A stretch of DNA of 7,334 nt from Microcaldota archaeon (GTDB taxonomy: Archaea > Micrarchaeota > Micrarchaeia > Anstonellales > Bilamarchaeaceae), in NCBI GenBank assembly GCA_020726005.1, contig DYTL01000038.1, positions 1-7,334 of the forward strand. The letters run 5' to 3'. This document shows positions 6,168 to 7,334 of this stretch, piece after piece. The notes beneath the pieces were generated by a model. The model was given only the letters and a program-made list of their open reading frames with translations. It had not been told where the DNA came from and did not search any database. Each line of letters opens with the position of its first letter. Positions within the stretch are counted from its first letter, which is position 1. Position numbers and translations under genes: made by a program.

Positions 6168-7211
6168 ATGGTTGGCATAGTTGGATACGGTGCATATGTT
6201 CCTTCATACCGAATAAAAACTGAAAAAATTACAGAAGTCTGGGGCGGGGACCCAGAAAGAATTATAAGTGGACTTGGAATAATTGAAAAAGCGGTTCCAG
6301 CAATAGATGAAGACTCAACAACAATTGCAGTAGAAGCCGCAAGAAATGCAGTTCGCCACGCAGGAATTGATGCGCAAGCCTTAGGTGCGATTTACGTCGG
6401 AAGTGAAAGCAAAGTTTATGCGGTTAAACCAACTGCAACGATAGTTGCCGAAGCTATTGGCGCAGGTCCAAAAAACTTAACTGCAGCGGATTTGGAATTT
6501 GCATGTAAAGCAGGAACCGCAGGAATCCAAATGCTAATGGGTATGGTAAAGGCCGAAATGATCGAAACAGGAATGAGTATAGGAACAGATACCGCACAAG
6601 GAAGACCTGGAGACGCATTAGAATATTCAGCAGGCGCGGGAGGAGCCGCATTCATTATAGGAAATGATAAAGATAGCATCGCAATTATAGAGAATACCTA
6701 TTCATTTACTACGGATACTCCAGATTTTTGGAGAAGGCCGCACGCAGATTACCCGAGTCATGGAGGAAGATTTACTGGAGCGCCTGCATATTTCAAACAC
6801 ATAATAAACGCTACGCAAGGAATGTTTGAAAAATTAGGAACAACTCAAGCTGACTATGATTATGTTGTATTTCATCAACCAAACGCGAAATTTCCGCTCG
6901 AGGTTGCAAAAAAAATGGGGATTCCACAAGAGAAAATAACCCTTGGATTGCTTACACCGATAATTGGAAATACTTATTCAGGAGCAGTAATGCTCGGACT
7001 TGCTAATATACTTGATAATGCAAAACCAGGCGATAGAATACTTATGACTTCTTTCGGAAGCGGCGCTGGAAGCGATTCTTTTTCTATAAAAGTTAGTGAT
7101 AAAATTAATGAGAAAAGAGCGCGACAAATAAAAGTAGCAGATTATATTGCAAATAAAAAATATATCGAATATACAACTTATTTGAAATATAGAAAAAAGT
7201 TGAAAACATAA
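6168..7211 (+). CDS. hmgcs: Hydroxymethylglutaryl-CoA synthase (archaeal type)
   Basis: This enzyme condenses acetyl-CoA with acetoacetyl-CoA to form HMG-CoA, the first committed compound of the mevalonate pathway that supplies archaeal isoprenoid lipids. The 347-residue thiolase-fold protein has the normal archaeal length. The catalytic triad is visible: E80 in VGSESKVYAVKP, nucleophile C113 in EFACKAGTAG, and H236 in VFHQPNAKFP. N268 in GNTYSGA and the GSGAGSDSF loop complete the site. The C-terminal YIEYTTYLKYRKK is also typical. In many archaea the gene is next to an acetoacetyl-CoA thiolase and a DUF35 protein, with which it forms a complex. Neither is visible here, and a T-tract follows within about 80 bases, so the gene appears to stand alone. 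It is divergent from the ParB-like gene. Confidence 0.96.
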   Translation: MVGIVGYGAYVPSYRIKTEKITEVWGGDPERIISGLGIIEKAVPAIDEDSTTIAVEAARNAVRHAGIDAQALGAIYVGSESKVYAVKPTATIVAEAIGAGPKNLTAADLEFACKAGTAGIQMLMGMVKAEMIETGMSIGTDTAQGRPGDALEYSAGAGGAAFIIGNDKDSIAIIENTYSFTTDTPDFWRRPHADYPSHGGRFTGAPAYFKHIINATQGMFEKLGTTQADYDYVVFHQPNAKFPLEVAKKMGIPQEKITLGLLTPIIGNTYSGAVMLGLANILDNAKPGDRILMTSFGSGAGSDSFSIKVSDKINEKRARQIKVADYIANKKYIEYTTYLKYRKKLKT

Positions 7212-7243
7212 AGTTCGGTTAGTAAGATTAACTTAGTTAATGG

Positions 7244-7296
7244 ACCAATTAAAATAATTTTCTTAGTATTGGATCAGGAATATAATATTTTTTTTT
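7244..7296 (+). terminator. Terminator candidate after HMG-CoA synthase
   Basis: A weak inverted repeat, CCAAT (7244-7248) with ATTGG (7268-7272), is followed by nine T's (7288-7296) and a further T-rich stretch. In archaea a T-tract alone can terminate transcription. The stem is too weak to count for much. The rest of 7212-7334 holds no gene I can support. Confidence 0.45.
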
Positions 7297-7334
7297 CGTT
7301 CTTTTAGTTCTAATCTTATTTTAATGTCGGTCCA

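Noticed and set aside
7263..7334. A minus-strand open run of 23 codons entering from the right edge (WTDIKIRLELKERKKN...)
   Set aside because: It could be the tail of a converging gene, but a run this short is common by chance and shows no recognisable motif.
7239..7334. Inverted copies of TGGACC (7239-7244) and GGTCCA (7329-7334)
   Set aside because: Six matching bases at this distance are not significant, and the second copy is cut by the window edge. There is no transposase or target duplication.

Overview
The window is AT-rich and archaeal. The evidence is an archaeal-type FtsZ, a 52-residue SecE/Sec61-gamma, a two-domain Spt5 (NGN plus KOW), an archaeal HMG-CoA synthase, a methanococcal-style S-layer protein, TATA boxes about 25 bases ahead of start codons, and a Shine-Dalgarno site matching archaeal 16S rRNA. 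The lineage cannot be fixed from this sequence. A DPANN archaeon or a deep-branching euryarchaeote is my best guess, and that is inference.

Left part (1-2632, + strand): a possible 36-codon tail of an upstream gene, then ftsZ (cell division GTPase), secE (translocon subunit), spt5 (RNA polymerase elongation factor) and dcd (dCTP deaminase family). The ftsZ-secE-spt5 order is a known archaeal arrangement. The ribosomal protein genes that often follow it are replaced here by dcd, which overlaps or abuts spt5.

Middle (2640-6031, - strand): an 866-residue S-layer protein with a signal peptide, nine N-glycosylation sequons and three close cysteine pairs. A hairpin/T-rich terminator follows it. 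A leader of about 140-160 bases precedes it and carries two hairpins with the same UUCCU loop. A perfect 20-bp palindrome lies at its promoter. Upstream on the same strand is a 141-residue protein with a ParB/sulfiredoxin-like motif.

Right part (6168-7334, + strand): a complete HMG-CoA synthase for the mevalonate route to isoprenoid lipids, probably on a leaderless mRNA, followed by a T-tract terminator candidate.

The genes cover division, secretion, transcription elongation, nucleotide metabolism, cell wall and lipid precursors, so this looks like core chromosome. I saw no mobile element, CRISPR array, tRNA or rRNA. The most unusual material is the regulatory DNA/RNA in front of the S-layer gene (5327-5536).
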